Shown one piece after another: positions 25,755 through 34,323 of a stretch of 55,181 nt of DNA. Each line of letters starts with the position of its first letter. Within the stretch, counting starts at the first letter, position 1. The translations under genes were made by a program, and so were the position numbers. Origin of the DNA: Clostridia bacterium (GTDB lineage: Bacteria; Bacillota; Clostridia; Christensenellales; Aristaeellaceae); NCBI GenBank assembly GCA_017427165.1, contig JAFRTK010000129.1, positions 1-55,181 of the forward strand, read 5' to 3'. The notes under the pieces are model-generated. The model was not told where the DNA came from. It did not search any database and was given only the letters and a program-made list of their open reading frames with translations.

Positions 25755-27587
25755 ATGAAAAAGTTTTTTGCGGCATTGCTGGCGGCGGTCCTGGCACTGA
25801 CCGGGATGGCGGCGGCCTTCGCGGAAGGAAATGAGATCCTGCGGAAGGGCGACAGCGGAGAGAAAGTGACATGGATCCAGACGAGGCTGATTGAGCTGGA
25901 GTACCTGGAGGGGAATGCTTCGGGAACATTTGATGACGCGACAGAGAAAGCACTGCAGTGGTTCCAGAAGGACAACTGGCTGCTGGCGACGGGAATGGCG
26001 GACGAGACCACGATGAACGTGCTGGCGGAATGCACGAAGAAAGCGTACAAGCCGACAGATACGGGTCTCGGATGGCTGTTTGGGGATGGTGTGGTATATG
26101 AGGCCTGCACGGAAGCTGACGCAAGTGTGAATTACGCGCCCATGCCGATGGCTACCGCGTCCATGAAGATGCTTGGTACGGGTTACTGGAATACGGAGGA
26201 GTACACCACATTCCGGGGGAACCGTTTCCTGAGCACGAAGGTATCCCCGCTGAGCACCTTTGCGGCGGACGTGGATACCTCCAGCTACGCGCTGCTGCGG
26301 CGGAAGATCCTGAGCGGGGAACGGGTACCGGCGGACAGTGTGCGGATTGAGGAAATGCTGAACTATTTCCGGTATGACTACAAACAGCCGGAAGGGAATG
26401 AACCGTTCGGAGTGACGATTACCTGCGCGCCGTGCCCCTGGAACGAAAAGACGCAGCTGCTGCAGATCGGCCTGCAGGCGAAGGTGGTTGAGGAAGAGAA
26501 CCGGCCGGGGCATAACCTGGTGTTCCTGATTGACACATCGGGCAGCATGCAGGGGGAAGACCGGCTGGGCCTGGTGAAGCGCGCGTTCCTGATGCTGCTG
26601 GATGACCTGAAGCCGGAAGACACGGTGTCCATCGTGACCTATGCCAGCCGGGACCGGGTGGTGATTGAGGGCGTGCCGGCCCGGGAAAAGACCCGGATTA
26701 TGGAAGCCATCAACGAGCTGGAAGCCCACGGATCGACCAACGGCAGCGCCGGCATCATGCGGGCATATGAAATCGCGGAGAAGTATTACCTGAAGGACGG
26801 CGTGAACCGCATCCTGCTGGCGACGGACGGCGACCTGAACGTCGGCGTGACCAGCGAGGGCGACCTGGCCCGGCTGGCGGAAGAAAAGCGCGAAGGCGGC
26901 GTGAGCCTGACCTGCATGGGATTCGGCATGGGAAATTACAAGGACAACAAGATGGAAGCGCTGGCGGATTACGGCAACGGGAACTGCTGGTACATCGACA
27001 CGATCCATGAGGCGCGGAAGGCGCTGGTGACCGAAGGCGGCGGAACCTTCATCACCGTGGCGAAGGACGTGAAGATCCAGGTGGACTTCAACCCGGCGTT
27101 TGTGAGCGGATACCGGCTGATCGGCTATGAAGACCGGCTGCTGGAGGCAGAGGATTTCGCGAATGACGCGGTGGACGGCGGCGAGATCGGCAGCGGTCAC
27201 CGAATGACGGCCCTGTACGAGATCGTTCCGGCAGATTCCGATTTCGACTTCGGTGACGCGGAAAGCCGGTACTCCATGCCGGTACAGAAAGTAGGCAGCC
27301 AGGAAATGCTGACCGTGAGCATCCGCGCCAAGGAGCCGGACGGCGACACGAGCAAGCTGTATGAGTACCCCGTGGGAGCGGGAATCGTAAGTGCGGAGAT
27401 GGATGACAACATGAAGTTCGCTGCGGCGGTGATTGAGACCGGCATGATCCTGCGGGACAGCGAGTGGAAGGGAACTGCCACCTATGCCAGCGCGCTGGAG
27501 CTGCTGCGGAGCTGCGGCAGTGTGGCCGGGGACAGCTGCAAGGAAGAGTTTGTGTACCTGGTAAACCTGCTGGAGCGGGGAAACTGA
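25755..27587 (+). CDS. Secreted von Willebrand factor A protein (YfbK type) with peptidoglycan-binding domain
   Basis: The 610-residue protein has a signal peptide (MKKFFAALLAAVLALTGMAAAFAE cut at AFA), a PG_binding_1 domain (about 27-95, RKGDSGEKVTWIQTRLIELE), a YfbK-type N-terminal region (TFAADVDTSSYALLRR), a vWA domain (about 252-420) with the MIDAS motif DTSGSM and later ATDGD, and a C-terminal DUF3520-like part. vWA domains bind partners through a metal ion. The peptidoglycan-binding module suggests wall localisation, which is unusual for YfbK-like proteins and distinguishes this version. AGGAG at 25741-25745 precedes the ATG. Its function is unknown. Confidence 0.88.
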   Translation: MKKFFAALLAAVLALTGMAAAFAEGNEILRKGDSGEKVTWIQTRLIELEYLEGNASGTFDDATEKALQWFQKDNWLLATGMADETTMNVLAECTKKAYKPTDTGLGWLFGDGVVYEACTEADASVNYAPMPMATASMKMLGTGYWNTEEYTTFRGNRFLSTKVSPLSTFAADVDTSSYALLRRKILSGERVPADSVRIEEMLNYFRYDYKQPEGNEPFGVTITCAPCPWNEKTQLLQIGLQAKVVEEENRPGHNLVFLIDTSGSMQGEDRLGLVKRAFLMLLDDLKPEDTVSIVTYASRDRVVIEGVPAREKTRIMEAINELEAHGSTNGSAGIMRAYEIAEKYYLKDGVNRILLATDGDLNVGVTSEGDLARLAEEKREGGVSLTCMGFGMGNYKDNKMEALADYGNGNCWYIDTIHEARKALVTEGGGTFITVAKDVKIQVDFNPAFVSGYRLIGYEDRLLEAEDFANDAVDGGEIGSGHRMTALYEIVPADSDFDFGDAESRYSMPVQKVGSQEMLTVSIRAKEPDGDTSKLYEYPVGAGIVSAEMDDNMKFAAAVIETGMILRDSEWKGTATYASALELLRSCGSVAGDSCKEEFVYLVNLLERGN

Positions 27588-27603
27588 CAGGCAGGAAATG
27601 AAA

Positions 27604-27635
27604 AAGGCGGGATTTCCGGAAGGATATCCCGCCTT
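27604..27635. terminator. Inverted repeat after the VWA gene
   Basis: A 9-bp stem, aaggcggga (27604-27612) with tcccgcctt (27627-27635). The T-run is on the minus-strand side only, so as a plus-strand terminator it would be weak. Confidence 0.5.
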
Positions 27636-27657
27636 CGTGCGTTATATGCGTGTCCGG

Positions 27658-27686
27658 TTGATTTTCGCAGGGTACTCTGATATCCT
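27658..27686 (+). promoter_or_regulatory. Promoter of the redox module
   Basis: TTGATT (27658-27663), a 17-nt spacer and TATCCT (27681-27686) with an extended TG at 27678-27679. The Shine-Dalgarno of the first gene (aaaaggag, about 27706-27713) can pair with ccttttc just upstream, a possible translational control. Confidence 0.55.
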
Positions 27687-27724
27687 TTTCGGGAAACCTC
27701 CGGGGAAAAGGAGTGATCGGGCAT

Positions 27725-27868
27725 ATGAAAGAATGGCGGAGATGGCTGCCGGCGGTGTGCTTTATCGCAGCGCTGGGCCTGTGCATATACGGCGCGGCGA
27801 CCGGACAGGCGGAAGACGTGCTGCGGAAGGCGATCCGGATCTGCATGGAGTGTATCGGCCTTGGGTAA
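27725..27868 (+). CDS. CD1871A-type CXXC mini-protein (47 aa)
   Basis: A small gene of 47 codons, shorter than most gene finders report. The product has one membrane helix (AVCFIAALGLCIYGAATG), then the conserved segment EDVLRKAIRICMECIGLG, whose Cys-Met-Glu-Cys forms the CXXC motif just before the C-terminus. This matches the family described as CD1871A-like CXXC motif-containing proteins, usually found beside membrane 4Fe-4S proteins. AAAAGGAG precedes the ATG. It overlaps the start of the 4Fe-4S gene by 8 nt. Its role is unknown; electron or thiol relay is inferred from context. Confidence 0.8.
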   Translation: MKEWRRWLPAVCFIAALGLCIYGAATGQAEDVLRKAIRICMECIGLG

Positions 27869-28787
27869 GTTTTTCAGAAAGATCATTTCAGCCATCGGAA
27901 GGCACCGGAGAAAGATGGTTCAGCTGGGATGGGGCCTGCTGTCCAACGCGTATGTCCAGGGATTCCTTCCGGGAGGGCCGAACCTGTATGAAGGCGGGCT
28001 GAAGCGCGTATGTGTACCCGGACTGAACTGCTATTCCTGCCCCGGAGCGCTCGGCTCCTGCCCGGTCGGAGCGCTGCAGAACGCGCTGAGTGCGCGGCGG
28101 CTGAAATTCCCGTTTTATGTGCTTGGATACCTTCTTGCGATCGGAATGCTGGCGGGCCGGCTGATCTGCGGATGGCTGTGTATCTTCGGCCTGATCCAGG
28201 AGCTGCTGTACAAAATCCCGACACCGAAGCTGAAAATACCCGAAAAGATCGACCGGCCGCTGCGGTGGCTGAAGTATATCGTGCTGGCAGTGCTGGTGAT
28301 CGGGCTTCCGCTGTTCTGGAGGGATGAGTTCGGATCCGGTGCGCCGTTCTTCTGCGAATACCTGTGCCCGGTCGGGACCCTGCAGGGCGGAATCCCGCAG
28401 GTGCTGCTGAACGATGTGCTCCGCCCGGCGCTGGGCTGGCTGTTCCGGTGGAAAATGGCGATCCTGGTGCTGTGCGTGCTGAGCTCCATATTCATCTACC
28501 GGCCGTTCTGCAAGTACATGTGCCCCCTGGGCGCGTTCTACTCCCTGTTCCAGCGGGCAAGCATCGTCCGGATGAAGGTGGACGCCACGGCCTGCACAGA
28601 CTGCGGAAAATGCGCCAAAGCCTGCGGGATGAACGTGGATCCGCACCGGACACCCAACAGCGCGGAATGCATCCGCTGCGGGGAATGCATGAAGGCATGC
28701 CCTGTACACGCGCTGAAATACACCGTTGCGGGAAAGGAATTCCGCAAACGCGAAGAAAAGAAGGAAAAACAATATGAAAGAACGTAA
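27861..28787 (+). CDS. Membrane 4Fe-4S binding protein (NapH/YccM type)
   Basis: The 308-residue protein has several membrane helices (about 93-115, 135-153, 195-215), Cys-rich loops CYSCPGALGSC, CEYLCPVGTLQGG and CKYMCPLGAFYSLF, which are typical of NapH/YccM/RnfC-like membrane iron-sulfur proteins, and two classical ferredoxin motifs near the C-terminus (CTDCGKCAKAC and CIRCGECMKACP). The start is probably TTG at 27861, overlapping the mini-protein gene and giving the basic N-terminus; ATG at 27915 is an alternative. Such proteins carry electrons across or along the membrane. It overlaps the thioredoxin-like gene by 14 nt. Confidence 0.88.
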   Translation: MGKFFRKIISAIGRHRRKMVQLGWGLLSNAYVQGFLPGGPNLYEGGLKRVCVPGLNCYSCPGALGSCPVGALQNALSARRLKFPFYVLGYLLAIGMLAGRLICGWLCIFGLIQELLYKIPTPKLKIPEKIDRPLRWLKYIVLAVLVIGLPLFWRDEFGSGAPFFCEYLCPVGTLQGGIPQVLLNDVLRPALGWLFRWKMAILVLCVLSSIFIYRPFCKYMCPLGAFYSLFQRASIVRMKVDATACTDCGKCAKACGMNVDPHRTPNSAECIRCGECMKACPVHALKYTVAGKEFRKREEKKEKQYERT

Positions 28788-29817
28788 TTTGATTCAAACC
28801 ACAATGACCCTGATCCTGGCACTGGCCATATGCATCATTCCGATCTGCGCACCGGCAGAAACCGCCTCGGAGCCGGAGAAGATCCCTTTCAGCGCCACAG
28901 GCGTGGAGATGGAATTACCCGCTGTTTTCACAGAAACAGAAGGCGTTGTTACTCCCGCGTATGATATGGAACTGGATACCGGTATTTATATTGCCGGGTT
29001 GAAATACTTCGCATTTCCGGAAGAAAAGTACACTGAACTGAATGAAAAGCAGGAACTGACCAATGAGGAAATTGAATTCCTGACTAAACGCATAGCGGAT
29101 ATCCTGTGGGTGATCTGCATTGATAACGGCAAGACAGCGGACGACATCCGGACAGTGCTGGGAAACCTGGACGCTCCGGTGAGCGATCTCCGGGAGATCG
29201 GAGCAGCCGGGGATTACCGCTTCTTTATCTCCGCCGGTCCGCAGGCATATGCCGCGCTCCGGTTTGAAGCGAAATACCGGAAGGAATACAACACGCTGGT
29301 GAAGGCGTGCGAAGATACGAACTGGATTCGGTTTTTTGAGCCGGAAAGACCGCGGACAACGGCGGAAGACGGTTCGATCGTAACCTTCGAGACCGTGGAC
29401 CTGGACGGGAACCCGGTGAACTCCGCGGAACTTTTCAGCCAGTATGAACTGACGATGGTGAATCTGTGGGGCACTTTCTGCGGACCGTGCAAGCAGGAAA
29501 TGCCGGGCCTGGAGGAACTGAACCGGAAGATGAAGGAACGGAATATCGCCGTCATCGGAGTGGTTGTTGATATTGCCGGCCCGAATGACAGGGAACTGAT
29601 TGAGGAAGCGGAAGAGATTGCCGCCCGGACCGGCGTGACCTACCCAAACCTTCTGCCCTGGGACGGAATTGACACAGCCATGCCTTCCATGTATATTCCG
29701 ACCACATACTTTGTTGATCCGGAAGGCCATATTGTCGGGGAAGCGGCGGTCGGCGCCCGGGGGCCCGAAGCCTATGAAACCCTGATTGAAGAAGCACTGG
29801 AAAAGATCGGAAAGTAA
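28774..29817 (+). CDS. Membrane-anchored TlpA/ResA-like thioredoxin with N-terminal extension
   Basis: The 347 residues start with a membrane anchor or signal segment (MTLILALAICIIPICAPAE). About 190 residues of unrecognised extracytoplasmic domain follow. A TlpA/ResA-like thioredoxin domain then starts near residue 200: FETVDLDGNPVNSAELF, TMVNLWGTFCGPCKQEMP with the CGPC active site near 237-240, and YIPTTYFVDPEGHIVGE with the cis-Pro loop. The extension is unlike ordinary ResA. The ATG at 28774 has AAGGAA upstream; it overlaps the 4Fe-4S gene, so all three genes are coupled. Likely role: reducing extracytoplasmic disulfides, with electrons from the membrane partner (inferred). Confidence 0.85.
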   Translation: MKERNLIQTTMTLILALAICIIPICAPAETASEPEKIPFSATGVEMELPAVFTETEGVVTPAYDMELDTGIYIAGLKYFAFPEEKYTELNEKQELTNEEIEFLTKRIADILWVICIDNGKTADDIRTVLGNLDAPVSDLREIGAAGDYRFFISAGPQAYAALRFEAKYRKEYNTLVKACEDTNWIRFFEPERPRTTAEDGSIVTFETVDLDGNPVNSAELFSQYELTMVNLWGTFCGPCKQEMPGLEELNRKMKERNIAVIGVVVDIAGPNDRELIEEAEEIAARTGVTYPNLLPWDGIDTAMPSMYIPTTYFVDPEGHIVGEAAVGARGPEAYETLIEEALEKIGK

Positions 29818-29830
29818 AAAGAGACAGATG

Positions 29831-29863
29831 AAGCGGAACACCGGCGGGTGTTCCGCTTTTTTT
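29831..29863 (+). terminator. Terminator of the redox module
   Basis: A perfect 12-bp stem (29831-29842 with 29847-29858, loop ggcg) is followed by seven T. Confidence 0.92.
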
Positions 29864-29888
29864 GTCAACAACAGGCATAGTTTCTGTC

Positions 29889-29917
29889 TTGCGAAGCGGG
29901 TTTGTTTCGTGTAATAT
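29889..29917 (+). promoter_or_regulatory. Promoter of the PHP gene
   Basis: TTGCGA (29889-29894), a 17-nt spacer and TAATAT (29912-29917). Confidence 0.6.
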
Positions 29918-29951
29918 AAGACGGTTGCTGAGGGAAGGAGATCGGAAAGCA

Positions 29952-30734
29952 ATGCCGTTTTTGTATGAAACCCATATGCACACCTGCCTGGCGAGCGCCT
30001 GCGGAACCAGCACAGGGAAGGAACACGCAAGATATTACAAGGATATCGGGTATACCGGAATTATCATGACCGACCATTTCTTCCGGGGGAACACGGCGGT
30101 GCCGCGGAACCTGCCCTGGGAGGAGCGGGTGGACCTGTACTGGCGCGGATATGAGGACGCCAAGGAAGAAGGCGACCGGATCGGGCTGGATGTTTTCTTC
30201 GGAATCGAAGAGAATCACACCGGGGATGAGTACCTGATCTACGGCCTGACGAAGGAATACATGAAAGCTCACCCGGAAATGGAACACTGGACCCGGCGGC
30301 AGCAGCTGGACGAAGTGCACAAGGCCGGCGGCTGCGTGATCCAGGCCCATCCCTTCCGGATGCGGAACTATATGGACCGGATCCGCCTGGGGCTGCACTT
30401 CTGCGACGGGATTGAGGCGGCCAACTTCGGAAACGACCCGCTGGATGACGCGCGGGCGATCCGGTACGGACGGGAATTCGGCCTGGTGATGACTGCCGGA
30501 TCGGACAACCACAAATCCCCGGCAAAGGAAACCTACGGGGTGGAACTGCCGAGGAGGCTGACCTGCATTCAGGACTATGTGCAGATGATCCTGAACCATG
30601 AAGAGATCAAACTGCATGTACCGGAAGAACGGTTTGCGATGGAACCCGGGATTATTCCGGATGAACGCCACAAAGCGTATATGCTGAATGAACGCGAGGA
30701 GGATGTCCCCGCGGGCAAGGAATGGCTGGACTGA
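29952..30734 (+). CDS. PHP-domain metal-dependent hydrolase
   Basis: A 260-residue PHP protein: ETHMHTCLASACG at the N-terminus, IIMTDHFF, a Glu in GIEENHT, VIQAHPFRMR and the late AGSDNHKS supply the expected metal ligands. PHP enzymes act as phosphoesterases on phosphorylated small molecules or nucleotides. The sequence is distinct from the histidinol phosphatase at 24503 and no substrate can be named. AAGGAG (29935-29940) supports the ATG at 29952; a longer in-frame start would lie inside the terminator. It is a single-gene unit convergent with the phosphoesterase. Confidence 0.85.
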   Translation: MPFLYETHMHTCLASACGTSTGKEHARYYKDIGYTGIIMTDHFFRGNTAVPRNLPWEERVDLYWRGYEDAKEEGDRIGLDVFFGIEENHTGDEYLIYGLTKEYMKAHPEMEHWTRRQQLDEVHKAGGCVIQAHPFRMRNYMDRIRLGLHFCDGIEAANFGNDPLDDARAIRYGREFGLVMTAGSDNHKSPAKETYGVELPRRLTCIQDYVQMILNHEEIKLHVPEERFAMEPGIIPDERHKAYMLNEREEDVPAGKEWLD

Positions 30735-30749
30735 ATAGCCGGAATCAAA

Positions 30750-30786
30750 AAAAGCCGGCCGCTTCACTCGAAGCGGCTGGCTTTTT
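30750..30786. terminator. Bidirectional terminator between convergent genes
   Basis: A 15-bp stem (30751-30765 with 30770-30784) with a single G-U pair has A- and T-runs on the flanks. The minus-strand phosphoesterase stop codon lies in its loop region. Confidence 0.9.
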
Positions 30787-31429
30787 CCATGATGCGGAGT
30801 CCCCATCGGGACGGCTCTTTACGGTCCGGGGTATCCGGAAGATCGAACACAAAGGATGTGGACGCGTTGATGACCGGGATTCCGTGGTATTCCCGCTGGC
30901 GCTGGAAAAACGCGGAATAGGCCTGGTGCACATGCCCGTGGATCATGACGGCGGGACGGTATTTATCCAGCAGCGGCCCGAAACACTCAAATCCGCGGTG
31001 GGAGATATGATCCTGGTCGCCTACGCCGCGGATCGGGGAATGGGTGAGGAGAATATCGAAGCCGCCGGTGGAACGGAGGCTCCGGCGGAGCGACCGGATC
31101 CGGTCTTCCATCTCCTGCTCGGAATACATATTGACCGCATCCGGCCGGTAGCGGAGGCAGCCGCCGAGGCCGAGAATACGGACCCCTTTGAGCTGCACGA
31201 CCTTTCCGTCCGCACAGAGGCAGCCTTCCGGGGGCTTCTGCGCATACTTATCATCGTGGTTGCCGTGGACGTATACCACGGGCGCGGTGGTGAAGCATGT
31301 GAGGAAGGACAGGTAACTGGAAGGAAGGTCGCCGGCGGAAAGAATCAGGTCAATTCCGCTGAGCGCTTCCCTGCAATGATCACCCCACAGCCTGTTGGAA
31401 GGTTCATCCGCGAGAGCCAGAATCCGCAT
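30764..31429 (-). CDS. Calcineurin-like metallophosphoesterase
   Basis: The 221-residue product begins MRILALADEP (the usual D-x-H is replaced by A-D-E) and has LILSAGDLPS, the VYVHGNHDD metal motif, LLTHSPIRG and MIHGHVHQAYS, together a mostly complete calcineurin-like fold. The missing His of the first motif is a departure from the canonical metal ligands. Substrate unknown. The ATG at 31429 is preferred; a TTG 6 nt upstream would place the start 2 nt nearer the preceding stop. It follows the ParB/BMP fusion gene by 10 nt and is cotranscribed. Confidence 0.85.
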   Translation of the reverse strand: MRILALADEPSNRLWGDHCREALSGIDLILSAGDLPSSYLSFLTCFTTAPVVYVHGNHDDKYAQKPPEGCLCADGKVVQLKGVRILGLGGCLRYRPDAVNMYSEQEMEDRIRSLRRSLRSTGGFDILLTHSPIRGVGDQDHISHRGFECFGPLLDKYRPAVMIHGHVHQAYSAFFQRQREYHGIPVINASTSFVFDLPDTPDRKEPSRWGLRIMEKASRFE

Positions 31430-31439
31430 AATCAATTGC

Positions 31440-33365
31440 TCACTTTCTGTTCCAGCTGAAGGAGGAGAGCTCCGGACGAAGTTCGCCCCGGATGCCCTGG
31501 AGACGGACGAGCGGACGCGCGGTTTCGATCAGTTCCTCCTCCGCGGGGAAGGAACCGACAATATTATCGACCAGGTAATCCATACACAGGATTTCGGCGG
31601 GAGTCATGCGGCGGTCGGCTTCACAGCGCAGCGTGCCGGCCTGGTCCCGGATTTCTCCCTCAAAGGGGGAGAAGTTGCCTTCCTTCAGCTCATCGCGGAA
31701 ATGACGGATGATCCGGGCCGCATAGGGATCGAAGCGGGAAGAGAAGGCCACATCGATGATCCGGGAGCCGAGACCCCACCAGTAGTTGGTGACGGACTGC
31801 TTGTCACCGGCGGCATCGAAGGTGCCGTCCAGCATCATCTCGATCATTGTGCGGTAGAGGACGCCCCAGCGCGGGACCAGGGTGGCCATGTTGACAATAT
31901 CCTTGCCTTCGCGCACATACAGGCCGTAATCGCGGGCGGTGTGCGTCGGGGCGGTGATATCCCGGTTGCAGATGACGCGGATATCCGGATCCTCGAACGG
32001 GTTTTTGGAATCAAACCAGGAGGCCGAGGACCAGTTGAGGTATACCTTCGCCTTCGGGTTGACCATCCGGGCGCCGAGCGCGAAAGCGTTGGCGGCGGAA
32101 GGAGAACCGTGGATCGGGAAATCGGCGATGTAGCCAATCTTGCCGCTTTCCGACAGGATGCCCGCGGCCAGGCCGAGCAGGAACTTCGGCTCATAGAACC
32201 GGATATAGTAGGTGCGGATATTCTTGTAGTTCGACAGCAGCGAGCAGCAGAGGAAGCGGACTTCCGGATGCTCGAGCGCCGGCTGGATCGCGCTGTTGAG
32301 CATGACGGGGGATGTGGCGAAGATCGCGGTATACCCCTCTTTGATCAGTGAGTCAATCTCCCCGGAGAAATCCGACCGGGAAGGAATGATCCGAACCGTT
32401 GTTTCCACCTTGCCGCCAAGCTTTTCCTCCGCTTCGATGCGGCCGAGGTTGTGCCAGTAGTTCCAGGCGGAAAGCTCCACCGGACGGTTGAACAGGAACG
32501 CGGCGCGGACCTTTGAGGGCGCGAACAGCTGGCCGAGGATCGGGATGGGGGCCGGCTTGCTCCGGTCCATCACGAGGCGGACCTGCCCGTCGTGGGATTC
32601 GAACTCCCGGGCCATCAGGCGGACACGCTCCTTCGTTTTGGCCATATCCTCATCCCGGACTTCCCGGTAGCCAAAGGCAATGAGGTAGGCAAGGAAAGCA
32701 TCCCCCGCGGGGATGGAAGGCGTACCGCGCATGACGGTGCTGTAGGACGAGTGGAAATAGTGGTACAGTTTCCGGAGGGACAGGATCTCGTCCTCCGTCC
32801 ACTTGTCCCCGGCGCGGATGCCGGGGAAGGAAACCAGCTTCTGGTAGGAGCCGGGGCGGGTGAACAGGATACTGTACAGCCCGGTTTCCTTGGTGAAGTC
32901 GCAGTATTCATAGTAGGCGATGACATCCGGCTCGTCCGTACGCTCGGGCATAACACGGGTGACATCGGCTTCGATATCCTCGGCTTCCATGGCCTTCATG
33001 ACGGAAACGCGCTTGTTTCCTTCAATAATATAATAGTAGCCCATGTACTCGAGCGCGGTGACGGGCATGTTGACTCCTTCCGCTTCCACACTCTCATAAA
33101 GGCGGTCCCATTTGGCGGCAAATTCGCTGCCGCCGTCGAGGATCGGCAGGAAGTTCTCTGTAAACGCGAAGGCGCGGCCCTGGGAAACAGAACCGACCAC
33201 GCGGTCCAGCGGGATGGTCATGACCCCCAGGGAAAGGCGGCTCAGCTGGGCAAGATTCGGAACCTTACTCTCCAGCACGGGCAGGTAGGGATCTGTATTG
33301 GCCTGGATTGCGGCGTTGTAGATCCGCAGGCCATCGCGCCGGGCTTTGCCATAATGATCGCTCAT
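31440..33365 (-). CDS. Cytosolic fusion of a ParB-like domain with a BMP-family ligand-binding domain
   Basis: The 641-residue protein has no signal peptide. Residues about 50-135 resemble ParB/sulfiredoxin-like domains (IPLDRVVGSVSQGRAFAF, then GYYYIIEGNKRVSVMKAMEA). Residues about 265-540 match BMP/PnrA-type periplasmic-binding proteins (VRAAFLFNRPVE, NYWHNLGRIEAEEKLGG, FLLGLAAGILSESGKIGYIAD, ANAFALGARMVNP), which normally bind nucleosides outside the cell. A cytoplasmic version suggests sensing of an intracellular ligand; it lies between purC and a phosphoesterase, so a purine-related ligand is an attractive inference. A GGAGG-type site precedes the ATG at 33365. Confidence 0.82.
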   Translation of the reverse strand: MSDHYGKARRDGLRIYNAAIQANTDPYLPVLESKVPNLAQLSRLSLGVMTIPLDRVVGSVSQGRAFAFTENFLPILDGGSEFAAKWDRLYESVEAEGVNMPVTALEYMGYYYIIEGNKRVSVMKAMEAEDIEADVTRVMPERTDEPDVIAYYEYCDFTKETGLYSILFTRPGSYQKLVSFPGIRAGDKWTEDEILSLRKLYHYFHSSYSTVMRGTPSIPAGDAFLAYLIAFGYREVRDEDMAKTKERVRLMAREFESHDGQVRLVMDRSKPAPIPILGQLFAPSKVRAAFLFNRPVELSAWNYWHNLGRIEAEEKLGGKVETTVRIIPSRSDFSGEIDSLIKEGYTAIFATSPVMLNSAIQPALEHPEVRFLCCSLLSNYKNIRTYYIRFYEPKFLLGLAAGILSESGKIGYIADFPIHGSPSAANAFALGARMVNPKAKVYLNWSSASWFDSKNPFEDPDIRVICNRDITAPTHTARDYGLYVREGKDIVNMATLVPRWGVLYRTMIEMMLDGTFDAAGDKQSVTNYWWGLGSRIIDVAFSSRFDPYAARIIRHFRDELKEGNFSPFEGEIRDQAGTLRCEADRRMTPAEILCMDYLVDNIVGSFPAEEELIETARPLVRLQGIRGELRPELSSFSWNRK

Positions 33366-33392
33366 AATCTCCCTCCCATCATACAAGCAAAC

Positions 33393-33416
33393 AAAAAAGC
33401 GCGGGTTAACCCACGC
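33393..33416 (-). terminator. Terminator overlapping the purC stop
   Basis: The palindrome gcgtgggtt/aacccgcgc (33416-33399 on the minus strand) is followed by six T. The purC stop codon sits at its centre. The following gene needs read-through or its own promoter, which was not seen. Confidence 0.75.
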
Positions 33417-34122
33417 CGATCATACGATGAAGCACTTCCTGGTATGCTTCCGCGACATTGTCCATATCTCTCCTGAAACGGTCCTTGTCGAGCGGCTCGT
33501 GGGTACTGCTGTCCCAGAAACGCGAAGTGTCCGGGGTAATTTCATCGGCCACGATGATTTTTCCGTGGAAACGGCCGAACTGCAGTTTAAAATCGATCAG
33601 CTCAATATTGATGCTCCCGAGGTATTCCTTCAGGATGGCGTTTACCCGCAGGGCGGTTTCGTCAATCTGCTTCATATCCTCCGGGGTGGCGGCCTTCATG
33701 GCGTAAATATGGGTGTGGTTGATCACAGGATCCAGGTCCATATCGGTATCCCGCATGATATACTCCACCACCGGCTGCTCCAGCTTCATACCGATGGGAA
33801 GACCGGTACGCAGGGACAGCTGGCCCGCGACCACGTTGCGGATCTTGACGGAGAAGGGGAACATCTCACAGCGCTTGATGAGGCTGTGGCGCGCGTCGAT
33901 CCGGCGGATGAAATGGCTTTCGATGCCATGTTCCGCCAGGAGGTTGAACAGGGTTTCACAGACCTGGTTATTCACTTCGCCCTTGCCGAGAATACGGCCG
34001 CGCTTGAGCCCGTGGAAGGACATTGCTTCATCTTTAAAGAAAACAATCGCCTCGTCCGGGTTGTCCGTTGCGTAGATTTTTTTTCCTTTTCCTTCCCGCA
34101 AAACTGCCCCGATCTCCGGCAT
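33406..34122 (-). CDS. purC: SAICAR synthetase PurC
   Basis: PurC couples CAIR with aspartate using ATP in purine synthesis. The 238-residue protein has REGKGKKIYATDNPDEAIV at the N-terminus, RIDARHSLIKRCEMFPFSVK with KIRNVVAGQL, the ELIDFKLQFGRFHGKIIVAD block and DEITPDTSRFWD. Length is standard. GGAGG (about 34132-34136) sits before the ATG at 34122; a start 21 nt further upstream would remove that site from the leader. No other purine genes are adjacent. Confidence 0.95.
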   Translation of the reverse strand: MPEIGAVLREGKGKKIYATDNPDEAIVFFKDEAMSFHGLKRGRILGKGEVNNQVCETLFNLLAEHGIESHFIRRIDARHSLIKRCEMFPFSVKIRNVVAGQLSLRTGLPIGMKLEQPVVEYIMRDTDMDLDPVINHTHIYAMKAATPEDMKQIDETALRVNAILKEYLGSINIELIDFKLQFGRFHGKIIVADEITPDTSRFWDSSTHEPLDKDRFRRDMDNVAEAYQEVLHRMIGVG

Positions 34123-34158
34123 CGCAACAAATCCTCCACCCATTAAAATTGATATGGT

Positions 34159-34187
34159 ATTTTATCATTTTTTGCTGAATATCTCAA
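34159..34187 (-). promoter_or_regulatory. Promoter of purC
   Basis: Minus strand: TTGAGA (34187-34182), a 17-nt spacer and TAAAAT (34164-34159). No purine riboswitch or PurR-box pair was recognised in the 296-nt divergent gap. Confidence 0.6.
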
Positions 34188-34323
34188 GACGTACAAATTG
34201 TCTCACCTTCTACCCAAATCAGACAAATTGCGGACGATTCCGGATGACAGACGGGGAATGTTCGGGAAAACAGCCCGGAACAGGGGTAAAAAAAGAACGC
34301 TGAAAGTCTTATAAGGAAAGGGA

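Noticed and set aside
27598-28002. Plus-strand open frame of 134 codons between the VWA and 4Fe-4S genes
   Set aside because: It overlaps the real CXXC mini-protein and 4Fe-4S genes in another frame, has no domain, and begins in the inverted repeat after the VWA gene.
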